Of a stretch of 64,000 nt of DNA, positions 52,842 through 62,379 are shown piece by piece. Position numbers and translations under genes: made by a program. Source of the stretch: Isoetes taiwanensis. Its lineage: Eukaryota > Streptophyta > Lycopodiopsida > Isoetales > Isoetaceae. The stretch spans positions 6,958,748 through 7,022,747 of the forward strand of contig JAJEKV010000031.1 of the NCBI GenBank assembly GCA_021234155.1, in the 5' to 3' direction. Within the stretch, counting starts at the first letter, position 1. Every line of letters starts with the position of its first letter. The notes beneath the pieces were generated by a model that was not told the DNA's origin, did no database searches, and saw nothing but the letters and a program-made list of their open reading frames with translations.

Positions 52842-53261
52842 CTATACAGCAGGATCAAAGAAGAAATTTAGCCTTTTCCACACAATGAATATGGTTCAAA
52901 TCAAATGCACAAGATTGTGCAGATTCATATCAGATCACAGCGAATGAATTACAAGTTTACTCAACTTCAAATGCGCATCATGACAAAGAAAAACTCGAAG
53001 CCTAACTCTCTGCATGATATTAAGTACTCACTAACCAAAGCACAAGATTCCAAATTCACATGACCAGAATTCATATAAGAGGCACAAAGAAAATGAAAAT
53101 CTTCCAGAACAATTTCAATCTTCAGGCTTTCAACACTTACACACATGCCCCACAGAATAAGATCATACGAAAAAATATTTAGGTTTTGAGACTCCAAGCA
53201 AGCAAGCGCAGTTCTTCTGAGGCACAAACCGCATTCAACGCTTGAGTTTGAAAATTCTTAC

Positions 53262-53343
53262 AGGCGATTTAAAATCTTCAAGCTCGATCTCAGTAAGAAA
53301 TTCAAGAACGCCTGTATGGAGCTTAAAGATAGGCAAAACATCG
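53262..53343 (-). pseudogene. NTF2-like gene, exon 1, second half
   Basis: Continues the frame from 57502 across the copia insertion: LPIFKLHTGVLEFLTEIELE, ending DFKSP at a GTAAGA donor (53261). If not spliced, the frame reads on to TGA at 53235-53237. With the first half (57502-57761) it makes 114 codons in frame, counting one copy of the CATCG duplication. Confidence 0.7.
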
Positions 53344-53573
53344 TTGACAGGTGTCATCGCAAGCCTAAAGCGGTCATCGGTCACCTAATTACAGCATGAA
53401 TTGTTGGCTAAACATGAGGCCTAAATATCTGCCTAGATTTGTGTTCTTCGTTGTTATTTAGAGCTGAGAAATCTCAGCTCCAAGCAGTTCTTTTCTGCTC
53501 TTTGTATTCCGTTCTTTCAATCAATGTTATCACTGTTGTGATCTCCATCATCTTGTGATCCCTGAGTTCTTCA
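53344..53573 (+). repeat. 5' LTR of copia element 2
   Basis: 230 bp, identical to 57267-57496 as read; left target duplicate CATCG at 53339-53343. An internal hairpin GAGCTGAGAAATCTCAGCTC lies at about 53462-53481. Confidence 0.95.
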
Positions 53574-55834
53574 TGGTATCAGAGCCAGGCGCTACTCAAG
53601 AGATGGACACCAACTCTGCAACATCCTCCGTCACCGCTGCTGTGATTGCACCCGCATCACCGGAATTGTTCGATCCTACAAAAGGCCTGAAAGAATTTGG
53701 GATTGAAAAATTCAAAGGAGAGAATTTCCCGATGTGGAAATATCAGATGCGGACCTTTTTTGAAGCAGCAGGATTATGGGAGATTGTCAACGGGAAAGAG
53801 ACCAAACCTGAGGGAGATCCGTCTGCGGCAAAGAAATGGATGGCAAAAGATTCTCGGGCGCACTCACAGCTCATTTGCAGCGTCCATCACACCATTCTCA
53901 ACCGAATCAAGGTCTCCCACAGTGCTTCTGAATGCTGGTCCAAACTGTTGCGCCTATTTGAAAGCAAGACTCTGGCCACCCAAGTCATGCTCAGGCATCA
54001 ACTGTATGCCACCAAAGTACAGGATGGAGAATCCATGAGTCTGCACATTGGCAAACTCCGAAATCTGATGGATCAGTTAGAGGAGGCTGGTGAAATCAAG
54101 CTATGCTCAAATTGCTCCTGCTTCATGGAGCAGCACAATTGTCTCACGCTTCTCTCAAGCCTCCCCCCTGCATATGGAAATCTGGTGGTCGTGCTCTCTA
54201 ATAATACTCATGTTCTCACATGGGAAGAAGTAAGCGCCAAGATCTTACAGGAAGAGGTACGATTACAGCAGCAGGGATCATCCGATCCTCAGTTAGCCTT
54301 GTTCACCACCAACAAGGCCCCCAAAATCGATCAGCGGATGACCGGGAAAGAGGACAAACGTCCTCGTTGCATCCACTGTCGACGCCGGGGGCACCTCAGT
54401 GAGGGTTGCTGGAAATACTTGGCCGGTAAAGCCCAGCAGCAGCCACCACCACCTGTTGCAAAACCGCCGATCTCAACCGGAAATGCGAGCTACACCAACG
54501 CTGAGGCCCAATTGCAGCCAGCAGGAGCCTTCATGACAGTAGCACATGCCATTCCTGGCACCAATACTTGGTGGATCGATAGCGCAGCATCTCACCATAT
54601 GACAGGTATAAAAAGTGATTTTCTTCACTCACAGTTCCTGTCCCAGCCGATCTGCATCTCCACCAGCAATGGACATCAGCTTGTTGCCTCCCACATCGGG
54701 ACTGTTCGAATCTGGGTTGGAACTTTCGCACTCACAGTAGCCAATGTTCTTCTGGTTCCGGGTCTCGATCAAAAGCTTCTTTGTGTGGCACAATTAGCCG
54801 ACTCTGGCTTCAAGGTGGATTTCAATTCTAGTGAAGCTCGCATCATTGATTCCCGCACAAGAAAGGTTATGGCTACCTGCACACGATTCGGCAATCTATA
54901 CAAGCTGCACACCTTTGTTCCCGGATTTGCTTTGCATACCCAAATTACTGATGAACAGTGGCACATACGATTGGGTCACGCTGGCATCGACAGTGTTCAT
55001 GAAACACTTCAATCCAATGCTGTCACAGGCCTCCCATCACAGTTATCATTCTCTCGCCTCTGCGAGATCTGCACCATGGGGAAGCAGCACCGACTCCCAT
55101 TTCCACATGATCCTCATCGATGCACACTTCCGGGCGAAAGAGTTCACAGTGATATTTCTGGCGCACACCCTCGCTCTGTTGGAGGTTCTTTTTACTTCCT
55201 GACCTTCATAGATGATGCCACCCGTTACACCCAGGTATTCTTTCTTCATCGAAAGTCTGAAGTCTTCCATTACTTTCAAATTTATGTTGCCTGGGTACAC
55301 ACCCAATTGGGTCGGCCACTCCGCAGTCTCATGAGTGACAATGGAGGGGAGTATACTTCATCTATGCTGCAGCAGTTTTGCACCTCAAAAGGCATTGAGC
55401 ACAGGACCTCCATTGCTGGCACATCGGAACAAAATGGTTTGGCTGAACGCATGAATCGCACCATCAAAGACATGGCCCGCTGCCTCCTTCTTCAAGCCCG
55501 ACTTCCCTTGGCTTTCTGGGCTGAAGCAGTACACACTGCGGTCTACCTTCGCAATCGTCTTGTTCCACAGAAATCCTCCTCCAAGCAAACTCCCTTCCAA
55601 CTTTGGACAGGCCAAGTTCCGGATCTTAGCCACCTGCGCACCTTTGGTTGTCTGGCCCCCAAGCATATCAGTGGAAGCAGGCTATGGATCAGGAGATTGC
55701 TTCACTTCACCGCAACCAAACATGGCAGCTTGTTCCTCTTCCCCCAGACCGGAAGTTGGTTTCCTCCAAATGGATTTTCAAGATCAAGTACAAAGCTGAT
55801 GGCACCCTGGATCGATTCAAGGCTCGGTTTGTAG
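53573..55834 (+). CDS. Copia Gag-Pol part 1: gag, protease, integrase
   Basis: Start ATG 53573-53575 spans LTR and primer site (MVSEPGATQEMD); an upstream in-frame Met at 53555 lies in the LTR. Gag core with FKGENFPMWKYQMRTFFEA, then a zinc knuckle CIHCRRRGHLSEGC (about 54367-54408). Protease active site WWIDSAASHHMTG (about 54571-54610), with DSA in place of DSG. Integrase: HIRLGHAGIDSVHET, CEICTMGKQHRLPF, VHSDISGAHPRS, MSDNGGEYTSS and SEQNGLAERMNRT. The frame leaves the true sequence after LRTFGCLAPKHISG (about 55670), where a deletion joins it out of register to the RT part; the last 55 or so residues are a shadow. Confidence 0.85.
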   Translation: MVSEPGATQEMDTNSATSSVTAAVIAPASPELFDPTKGLKEFGIEKFKGENFPMWKYQMRTFFEAAGLWEIVNGKETKPEGDPSAAKKWMAKDSRAHSQLICSVHHTILNRIKVSHSASECWSKLLRLFESKTLATQVMLRHQLYATKVQDGESMSLHIGKLRNLMDQLEEAGEIKLCSNCSCFMEQHNCLTLLSSLPPAYGNLVVVLSNNTHVLTWEEVSAKILQEEVRLQQQGSSDPQLALFTTNKAPKIDQRMTGKEDKRPRCIHCRRRGHLSEGCWKYLAGKAQQQPPPPVAKPPISTGNASYTNAEAQLQPAGAFMTVAHAIPGTNTWWIDSAASHHMTGIKSDFLHSQFLSQPICISTSNGHQLVASHIGTVRIWVGTFALTVANVLLVPGLDQKLLCVAQLADSGFKVDFNSSEARIIDSRTRKVMATCTRFGNLYKLHTFVPGFALHTQITDEQWHIRLGHAGIDSVHETLQSNAVTGLPSQLSFSRLCEICTMGKQHRLPFPHDPHRCTLPGERVHSDISGAHPRSVGGSFYFLTFIDDATRYTQVFFLHRKSEVFHYFQIYVAWVHTQLGRPLRSLMSDNGGEYTSSMLQQFCTSKGIEHRTSIAGTSEQNGLAERMNRTIKDMARCLLLQARLPLAFWAEAVHTAVYLRNRLVPQKSSSKQTPFQLWTGQVPDLSHLRTFGCLAPKHISGSRLWIRRLLHFTATKHGSLFLFPQTGSWFPPNGFSRSSTKLMAPWIDSRLGL
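53574..53586 (+). promoter_or_regulatory. Primer-binding site of copia element 2
   Basis: TGGTATCAGAGCC directly after the LTR, matching initiator tRNA-Met priming. With the last A of the LTR it forms the gag start codon, as in copia element 1. Confidence 0.9.
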
Positions 55835-57270
55835 CTCGTGGCTTCTCCCAAATTGCAGGGGTTGATTTTGTGGACACTTACTCTCCTGTCGTCAAGATGA
55901 CCACGATCCGAATCCTCCTTTCCTTTGCTGCTGCAAATGATCTTGAAATCCAACAGATGGACGTTGAAGCGGCTTTTCTCTATGGTGATCTCTCTGAGGA
56001 CATCTATCTGGAGCAGCCAGCAGGTTATGTTCAATCCGGCCAGGAGAATCTCGTCTGCAAGCTCAATAAGGCTCTCTATGGCCTTCGTCAAGCACCCCGG
56101 GCTTGGTATCACAAAATCCATATGTTCTTGCTGGCTCAAGGATTCACTAGTGGAGACTCCGACACCAACCTGTACATCCAACAAGACAGCTCTGGATTTC
56201 TGCTTCTCGGCCTATACATTGATGACGTTGTCCTTATCAGCAACTCTCTCTCCAAGATCAACACTATCAAGCAAGCTCTCAACACTGCCTTCTCAATGCA
56301 CGATCTCGGCAACATCAGCAGCTGCCTAGGCCTCCGGATCACCCGCAATCGGCCTCAACGCTTGCTCTGTATTGATCAAACTCAATATGCTCATGATGTC
56401 CTCACCAAGTTTGGTATGCCCGATTGCAATGGCTGTGCAATTCCCCTTGATCCAGGATCCAAACTCTCTGCTGCTCAATGCCCTCAGACTGATGAAGACT
56501 GTGCCCTTATGCAAGACATTCCTTACCGCAGTCTCCTTGGATGCCTCAACTATCTGATGATGTCCACACGCCCTGACCTTGCCTACTCTGTCAGTCTCCT
56601 CAGTCGCTTCATGACCGACCCCGGCATGCCACACTGGACTGCGCTCAAACGAGTTCTCCGCTACCTGCAAGCCACCAAAGATTACGGGCTTCTGTATGGT
56701 TCTCCTTCCTCCTTCCCTGCCAATCACTTTATTGGATATTCCGATGCTGATCATGCTGGAGACCCTGATGAAGCCAAGTCTACTTCAGGCTTCTGTTACT
56801 TACTCAATGGTGGGGCTGTTACCTGGAGTTCCAAGAAGCAATCCGTCACTGCACTCTCAACCACCGAAGCCGAATACATAGCTGCCTGTGAAGCTGCCAA
56901 AGAGGCCGAATGGCTCATCAAAGTCACCACAGATCTTCCAATGCAGCAGGAGCTTCCACTCACCATCTTCTGTGACAACCAAAGTGCCACTGCCCTTGCC
57001 AAAGACTCTCAGTTCCATCCCAAAACCAAACACATCAAAACTCGCTTTCATTATCTTCGCGAAGAAGTCCAAGCTGGTCGCATTCTGCTACCTCACTGTT
57101 CCTCCCAGTCCATGGTTGCTGATATCCTCACTAAACCTCTTCCTAAACCAAAATTTGAACAGCATCGCACTGCTCTTCGTGTCGTCCCCCGGACATCAGT
57201 TCAAGCAGGAGACATGCCAATCACAGGTGACCTTCTGCCCTCGGCTCACTCAGACAAGCAGGAGTGTTGA
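55648..57270 (+). CDS. Copia Gag-Pol part 2: reverse transcriptase and RNase H
   Basis: Overlaps part 1 in another register from the deletion point: PQAYQWKQAMDQEIASLHR, then KWIFKIKYKADGTLDRFKAR, QMDVEAAFLYGDLSEDIYLE, LNKALYGLRQAPRAWYHK and the catalytic LLGLYIDDVVLIS (about 56200-56240). RNase H follows: GYSDADHAGDPDEAKSTSGF, STTEAEYIAACEAAKEAEWL, FCDNQSATALAKDSQFHPKT and MVADILTKPLPKPKF. The stop TGA at 57268-57270 lies just inside the 3' LTR. There is no start codon suited to independent translation. The domain itself looks intact. Confidence 0.85.
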   Translation: MSGPQAYQWKQAMDQEIASLHRNQTWQLVPLPPDRKLVSSKWIFKIKYKADGTLDRFKARFVARGFSQIAGVDFVDTYSPVVKMTTIRILLSFAAANDLEIQQMDVEAAFLYGDLSEDIYLEQPAGYVQSGQENLVCKLNKALYGLRQAPRAWYHKIHMFLLAQGFTSGDSDTNLYIQQDSSGFLLLGLYIDDVVLISNSLSKINTIKQALNTAFSMHDLGNISSCLGLRITRNRPQRLLCIDQTQYAHDVLTKFGMPDCNGCAIPLDPGSKLSAAQCPQTDEDCALMQDIPYRSLLGCLNYLMMSTRPDLAYSVSLLSRFMTDPGMPHWTALKRVLRYLQATKDYGLLYGSPSSFPANHFIGYSDADHAGDPDEAKSTSGFCYLLNGGAVTWSSKKQSVTALSTTEAEYIAACEAAKEAEWLIKVTTDLPMQQELPLTIFCDNQSATALAKDSQFHPKTKHIKTRFHYLREEVQAGRILLPHCSSQSMVADILTKPLPKPKFEQHRTALRVVPRTSVQAGDMPITGDLLPSAHSDKQEC

Positions 57271-57496
57271 CAGGTGTCATCGCAAGCCTAAAGCGGTCAT
57301 CGGTCACCTAATTACAGCATGAATTGTTGGCTAAACATGAGGCCTAAATATCTGCCTAGATTTGTGTTCTTCGTTGTTATTTAGAGCTGAGAAATCTCAG
57401 CTCCAAGCAGTTCTTTTCTGCTCTTTGTATTCCGTTCTTTCAATCAATGTTATCACTGTTGTGATCTCCATCATCTTGTGATCCCTGAGTTCTTCA
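57267..57496 (+). repeat. 3' LTR of copia element 2
   Basis: 230 bp, identical to the 5' LTR; followed by the duplicate CATCG at 57497-57501. Confidence 0.95.
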
Positions 57497-57501
57497 CATC
57501 G

Positions 57502-57761
57502 ACGCTCATGCGGAGATAAAGGATATCGTTAGAAGAATCAAAAGAAACGGAATGGAAATGGACCTTTTGATAGCAAACAAGGGTTTGGGAAGCCTGGTAA
57601 AGGGCGATGAGATTTTCCAAGCCCGTAACATTTGAGTAAATGTGGGTAAAGACGCAATCCGGCGACCAGTATCGGCGAAGGGTCTGTTCTTGGCGCCGGT
57701 ATGTGGGGCGATCGACCAAAGCCCTGATTATGCCCCGAATCTCCTTCTCAGGATCCTCCAT
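57502..57761 (-). pseudogene. NTF2-like gene, exon 1, first half, cut by copia insertion
   Basis: ATG at 57761 starts MEDPEKEIRGIIRALVDRP, then RYWSPDCVFTHIYSNVTG and VHFHSVSFDSSNDILYLRMS. The order (short N-terminal helices, 'Y(F)xPD..FxH', a strand pair) resembles the SigF-like / NTF2-like domain proteins of plants and fungi, a cone-shaped alpha+beta fold with uncertain role. The frame is cut after SVD by copia element 2 and resumes at 53343. The host gene was probably intact here when the element arrived, since the frame across the site is undisturbed; the stop in exon 2 may predate or follow it. Confidence 0.65.
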
Positions 57762-57839
57762 AGCCAGAAGCTCTGTTCTTGCATTTTCTTTTATTTCAGA
57801 AATGCGCCTTCCATTTTTTCGCCACGTTACATTTTTTTA

Positions 57840-58550
57840 AATAAAAAAAATTCCAAATGTATGGACGTTTGAAACTACCTGGCTGCTTTTAGCAGTGAAC
57901 AATGTCACGATCCGGACCATTGCTGAAGCGTGCAAATTACGGGCTGCAATTAAACTTTGTCAGTGGGGAATATATTGATCGAATATACTTTCTTAAATCA
58001 CAGGTCCCCTAACTTATCAAGGACCACGAGCTCCTCATTGTCTGATCTCTAGGTGGTAAAATCAAGACCTCATCACAGTAGGAGAATAGGATATATCGGT
58101 ATAATCACATCAGAGATTATCTTGATATTAACCTCCTGAAACATATCTGCCTGTTGATGATCAAGCTTGTTCCTGATCATCGGGCTAAACTGGAACTAAA
58201 TTACTCGACTCTCGATTTGAGGAGGTCAATGCGGCCCTCTCGCAAGTTCGCACAATCACCCACTTGGCCTGGCGGCCTCGTGGATTATTCTGCAAAACCT
58301 GCTCGAGGGAAGCATTAACCTCCTCAAATTTAGTTTCCAGAATTCCTCCCTACATCTTTAAAATCCCTAACAGGTTGCTACCTCAACAGAATTTAGTTTA
58401 CCCTCAACTCCCTTCTAAAAAGAAATATATGCTTCATTTATATGGCCATTCTCGGCATCAAAAGGCTGCCAATCAAGCTTACCCTAAGAACATATTAGAC
58501 TTGATTATGGCTGAGAACTTGAAGAAGATTAAGCAACGTAATGCCCCCCT
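57840..58550. other. No gene seen upstream of NTF2-like gene
   Basis: Promoter side of the NTF2-like gene (minus strand) followed by mixed sequence. A 110-residue plus-strand frame at 58264-58596 has no recognisable domain. Confidence 0.45.
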
Positions 58551-58559
58551 AATTACTTC

Positions 58560-59430
58560 CCACAACGTATTGATATGTCGGCACGAAGATAAATAAGGGG
58601 ACACAAACAAAGACAACTTCTTCATAACCTGATATCAAAATGTGATTATCTGTTATCTTCAAATCAAAATAGAAACGAATTGAATTGAATAAGTTTTTAT
58701 CGTCCACAAGACCAATAAGCCTATGGGACTCAAACAAAGAGCACAACAAATGCGGCACTGCGAACCCATTGCCATGGTAGGTAAGGTTTGGGAGGCAAGT
58801 GTTGCTCATACTGACCACCTTCTAAAAGTAAATAAGGTGATGATCTAGCGAAGCCCTTTGTAGAGGCAAGAAAACGGGTCTCCTGCAGAAGTATCTGATA
58901 CGAGGACCATGGGCCTTACTCGAATTGCTCGAGCCAAAAAAGGCCTCTGGAGCCCCCTCTGAGCTATTCCTGGTGCAAGTGATACCCCGGTCCCCATTCA
59001 TCAGCCCATATAAAGAATAGGCTCCATTAAGATCATAAACAAGTGCGATTGGTGGGCCACTTGTAAAGCTCTGCTTTATAATTGTTTTTCTGCATTGCAT
59101 ATAGCACCCTTCAGCCTGCCGTCATTCGTTGCCGAATAGAAGTATTCCAAAATGTGGTAGTAATGAACTCCACTCTCAGGAACTTGTAGGTGGCCATAAC
59201 CTCCACATTTTGACATTGATACATGAAGGACGGCGGTCTTGGCTCACGTAAAGACAAGATGAGGAGCATCTTTGTCTTAGCTAAGTTGATGCACATTCTA
59301 ATAGCCTGGCAGAAAGTATTCAAGGCATTCAAATGTTGTTGCATATGTTGACCGGATTTTTGGCAAATCATGGTCAACATAGAAGAATTGCACTCTAAAG
59401 GTGAAGGAGGGTCAATTATAAAGCCCAAAT
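58560..59430 (-). pseudogene. LINE ORF2 fragment (RT end and downstream region)
   Basis: 59428-59111 reads QQHLNALNTFCQAIRMCINL and AKTKMLLI, the segment after the RT catalytic site of LINEs. 59100-58822 reads RPVFLPLQRASLDHHLIYF, closely like ETEFLPLQRAALDRHIFYF in the LINE at 30200. 58818 onward continues the same family (VVSMSNTCLPNL...). Frames change several times. It is a decayed relative of the LINE interrupted by the CACTA element. Confidence 0.75.
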
Positions 59431-60100
59431 ATTGTAAAGGTCTAAGGCATCAAAAAATTGAGGTGCCTAGATCTGCTTGTTAAAATTTAAGGGCTTAGAT
59501 TTGAGGACAAAGGTGGTTGCAACAAAATTTTCAAAAAAGGGGCAAGGTTCAATGATATGGCACTATCAAGGGTGGAGATCTTCATCAAATCAAGTGTCAA
59601 GATTTATTAAGAGAATTATAAATATTTTTAGGAGCAAAATGCTCCTCCTTTCTCCCTGATCCATGGATCTTGCAAGAGGGTGGCAGCCTCTTGTTTGATT
59701 CAAGATTAGAGGCCCTCCATGGTCAAAGACATGGAGGGCTCAACCATTTGTATTCTTTACTTGATTTTATTATATGAAAGACTTATTTGGGCCCAAGAAT
59801 TTCTTCTTCAAATTTCTCTTATTTTCCTTTCTTTGCAAGAGCAACATTGATCTCATCTATGCCTTAGAAGGCCGAATGCATGCGGGTTGGGGAATCCGTC
59901 ATCATTGTAGGTCCTACCGAGATCGTTTCTTCCCCGGGATCAAGCTTTGATGTTGCTGTATTATTTTTAGTCCATTCTTTGCCTATCTCGAAGTTTTTCT
60001 TCCTTTTGTTCCATCTGCTCTACTTTCCATTATCTCTCGCCTGTCACAAAAGCCTGCAATCAGAGTCTATCTGGCATTCTCTTGGCAAGGTACCATGTAA
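59431..60100. other. No gene seen
   Basis: AT-rich sequence with no recognised feature up to the MITE at 60102. Confidence 0.45.
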
Positions 60101-60101
60101 A

Positions 60102-60292
60102 TACTACTACAAAAATAGGTAGAAATGGCACAAAAGTGACGTATATGCTCCGCCTTTTTACATAGGATAAACGTCACTTTTGTGCCATTTGGGGAGCACA
60201 AACGTCATAAATGGCACAAAAGTGACGTTTATGCTCCGTAAAAAGGCGGAGCACAAACGTCACTTTTGTGCCATTTCTATTTTGTAGTAGTG
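60102..60292. mobile_element. CACTA-type MITE, 191 bp
   Basis: Right end reverse complemented reads CACTACTACAAAATAGAAAT; left end reads TACTACTACAAAAATAGGTA. Both continue into AAATGGCACAAAAGTGACGT and GCTCCGCCTTTTTAC. The motif GGCACAAAAGTGACGT occurs four times in alternating orientation. AAA flanks both ends as a likely 3-bp target duplication. Non-coding. Confidence 0.8.
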
Positions 60293-61164
60293 AAAAGAGA
60301 AAAAACATCAGTAATTCTGTCAAGATGTACATGCAAGAGAAAGAATTACAAAGCGGTTCAGATGAGTTTTTGCTCCATGGAACAAGGGCAGAATACTGTT
60401 GGGGAATTGTAAGCGCAAGATGAGAGTTTGAGAGACCTTCCAAAAAGTACTTCCTATTTCGCCTCTGCTTGTTCTCAAACCAGTAGATTTCTTCTCTATT
60501 CAATCTGCAACCCCCATCAAATTTGGCTATCAGCCACTTCTGTTGTGCCTTATTCTAAACTTGTATCTGTCTTGCGCCCAAGAATCCTCCACCATACCTA
60601 TTATCTGGTCGAATCTACTCTAAACAAATTGAAATCCATTTTGCCATGTCTACCTTCCATCTGCCATAGCTACCTGCTCATTGCCATTCTGCCCTTCTTG
60701 CCGCCCACGAGCAACAGAAAATAGAGAATTACTTTTACTTTCTGTTCATCCATTTTCGCCCTTTCTTGTTCCACGTCTACTTTTTGTTTTATTTACCACA
60801 ATTCTTTTTTTAGCACTTTGCCTTCCATTTATCTTACCTAATAATATTGGCATGAGATAATCTTGCCCTGGATTGGAAACAGTCCTCCGGGATCCCCACA
60901 TAGGATCTCCTCTTCTAGGATCTTGCAGTCAACGGGATCCCCTCCTCCAGGGCCCCGCAGTTTACTGCGCAGTTAATGGGTGACTGCGCAGTTTAGGGAC
61001 AATGTTTGGTCCCATGTGTCATGAACCTATGTGAAAACAAGAAAAATACGTGGAGAATACGCAAGAAATACGAAAGAAATATGCCAAGATCGGCAAAGAA
61101 TCTGATATATGAACAGGAATCAAGAATACAATGGCCCGAAGGCAAGCAGGAACACGAGACAGAT
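60293..61164. other. No gene seen
   Basis: Pyrimidine-rich to mixed sequence without a convincing frame. GGATCC/GGATCCCC motifs recur around 60890-60960. Confidence 0.45.
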
Positions 61165-61172
61165 GCCTAGAA

Positions 61173-61994
61173 CAGTGTTGTCAGGTACGTTTAGTACGGT
61201 ACGGGTATTATACGTACTTAACGTATTAGTACCGTATGCATACCTCTCATTTAAAAAGTACTTTAAATACGTTTTTTGGAATTATAAAATACTTATTAAA
61301 TACGTAAAATATGTACTTTACGTATAGTACGTTAAGTACTTCCTGTAATTTTTTAGAACTATTATTTCTTGTATTGCAGTTGAAATAGTTGCAATAACAA
61401 CTAGTATGAGGAACTTCAAGTTTTAAATAATGACCCAAAATATATTCAAGTTATATATTCTAATTTGCAATCTACACCCATAGATAAATAAATTTAAGTA
61501 CTTGTTGCTCATTTGTTGCATCTGAAGCTATTAACTGCCGCTGACCTCTGCATTTCTTTCCTGGCATGAATGCAAGCTACTAAAGTATTAAGGAGAAGAT
61601 CTGCCTCCTGCCATGACAAAACAAAGAGAAAGGTGGGTCTGCATCTCCATCTCCATTCCGATTCGACGGCTATGGTAAGAAGAAAGAGGGGGAGAAAGCG
61701 GAGGTTTTGGGTTTTGATTTGCAAGAAGATTGCTTTTCCTTTTTTTTTAGAAACTACAATTCCATGATGTGTTTTTTACTCCTATTCTTTAATATATAAT
61801 AATGCATTTTTCTTAATGTATAATTTTACCAATTCTATATAAAGTACGTATCATACGTCCTGTATGTATTAATACGTTAAGTATAAAACAAGAGCTCAAT
61901 TTGACCTGTCAACTTATAGGTATAGTACGTATAGTACTGTGAGGAAGGTACGGAACATATGTAAACGTAAAATACGGGTACGTAAACAACACTG
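61173..61994. mobile_element. hAT-type MITE, 822 bp
   Basis: Left end CAGTGTTGTCAGGTACGTTT and reverse-complemented right end CAGTGTTGTTTACGTACCCG. An 8-bp target duplication GCCTAGAA is perfect at 61165-61172 and 61995-62002. CAGTGTTG ends and 8-bp duplications are hallmarks of the hAT superfamily. TACGTA- and AGTACGT-type subterminal motifs crowd both ends. No transposase; small frames inside are not gene-like. Confidence 0.9.
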
Positions 61995-62204
61995 GCCTAG
62001 AAGGCTCAAGACTGGCGTTGAACCGGAATGGTTCGACAAGAAGGAGGTGCCTCCTTATATATCTAGGCCAACGGTCAAGATCGTGCCACTCCAATGGATG
62101 AGATCGCGCCAAGTGTCGCGTATGCATTTAGGTTCTAGAATATTCTAGAACCTTCTGGAGATAGTTCCACATATGAGAAGGACGTGAAGGAACGTCTTCA
62201 ACAA

Positions 62205-62283
62205 ATATTGGTAGCGCACTTGGCAAGGGTGTGTGACTTGCAACTGGAAGGTTGCGAGTTCAAACCCTGTTCACTTGGCGAGT
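62205..62283 (+). repeat. tRNA-like sequence, possibly SINE head
   Basis: GGTAGCGCACTTGGCAAGG resembles a D-arm/A box and GGTTGCGAGTTCAAACCCTG a T-arm/B box, about 50 bp apart. The anticodon arm is not convincing, so a functional tRNA is unlikely. It abuts the chromodomain of the minus-strand gypsy fragment, suggesting insertion of a tRNA-derived element. 62003-62204 before it shows nothing recognisable. Confidence 0.45.
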
Positions 62284-62287
62284 AACC

Positions 62288-62374
62288 TTCCCAATCGACA
62301 AAGTAATACAATCGTTGACGAAGAAACTTGGAGTCCAGAATCTCTCAAACCTCGAACTCCTTATGATCATCAAT
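62288..62374 (-). pseudogene. Chromodomain of gypsy element 2
   Basis: Reads EFEV, stop, EILDSKFLRQRLYYFVDWEG, YSPSE, the classic chromodomain core, then diverges at about 62288 where the tRNA-like sequence begins. The stop and truncation mark it as dead. It follows the integrase and linker of the same minus-strand element. Confidence 0.7.
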
Positions 62375-62379
62375 TTCTA

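Larger units (their letters stand above)
53344..57496 (+). mobile_element. Ty1/copia retrotransposon, 4153 bp, young but deleted
   Basis: LTRs 53344-53573 and 57267-57496 (230 bp) are identical by eye, starting TTGACAGG and ending GTTCTTCA. CATCG is duplicated at 53339-53343 and 57497-57501. The primer site TGGTATCAGAGCC follows the 5' LTR and AAGCAGGAGTG precedes the 3' LTR. Gag, protease, integrase, RT and RNase H are in copia order, but the end of integrase and the linker to RT are missing. It is inserted in exon 1 of the NTF2-like gene, opposite in orientation. Confidence 0.95.
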
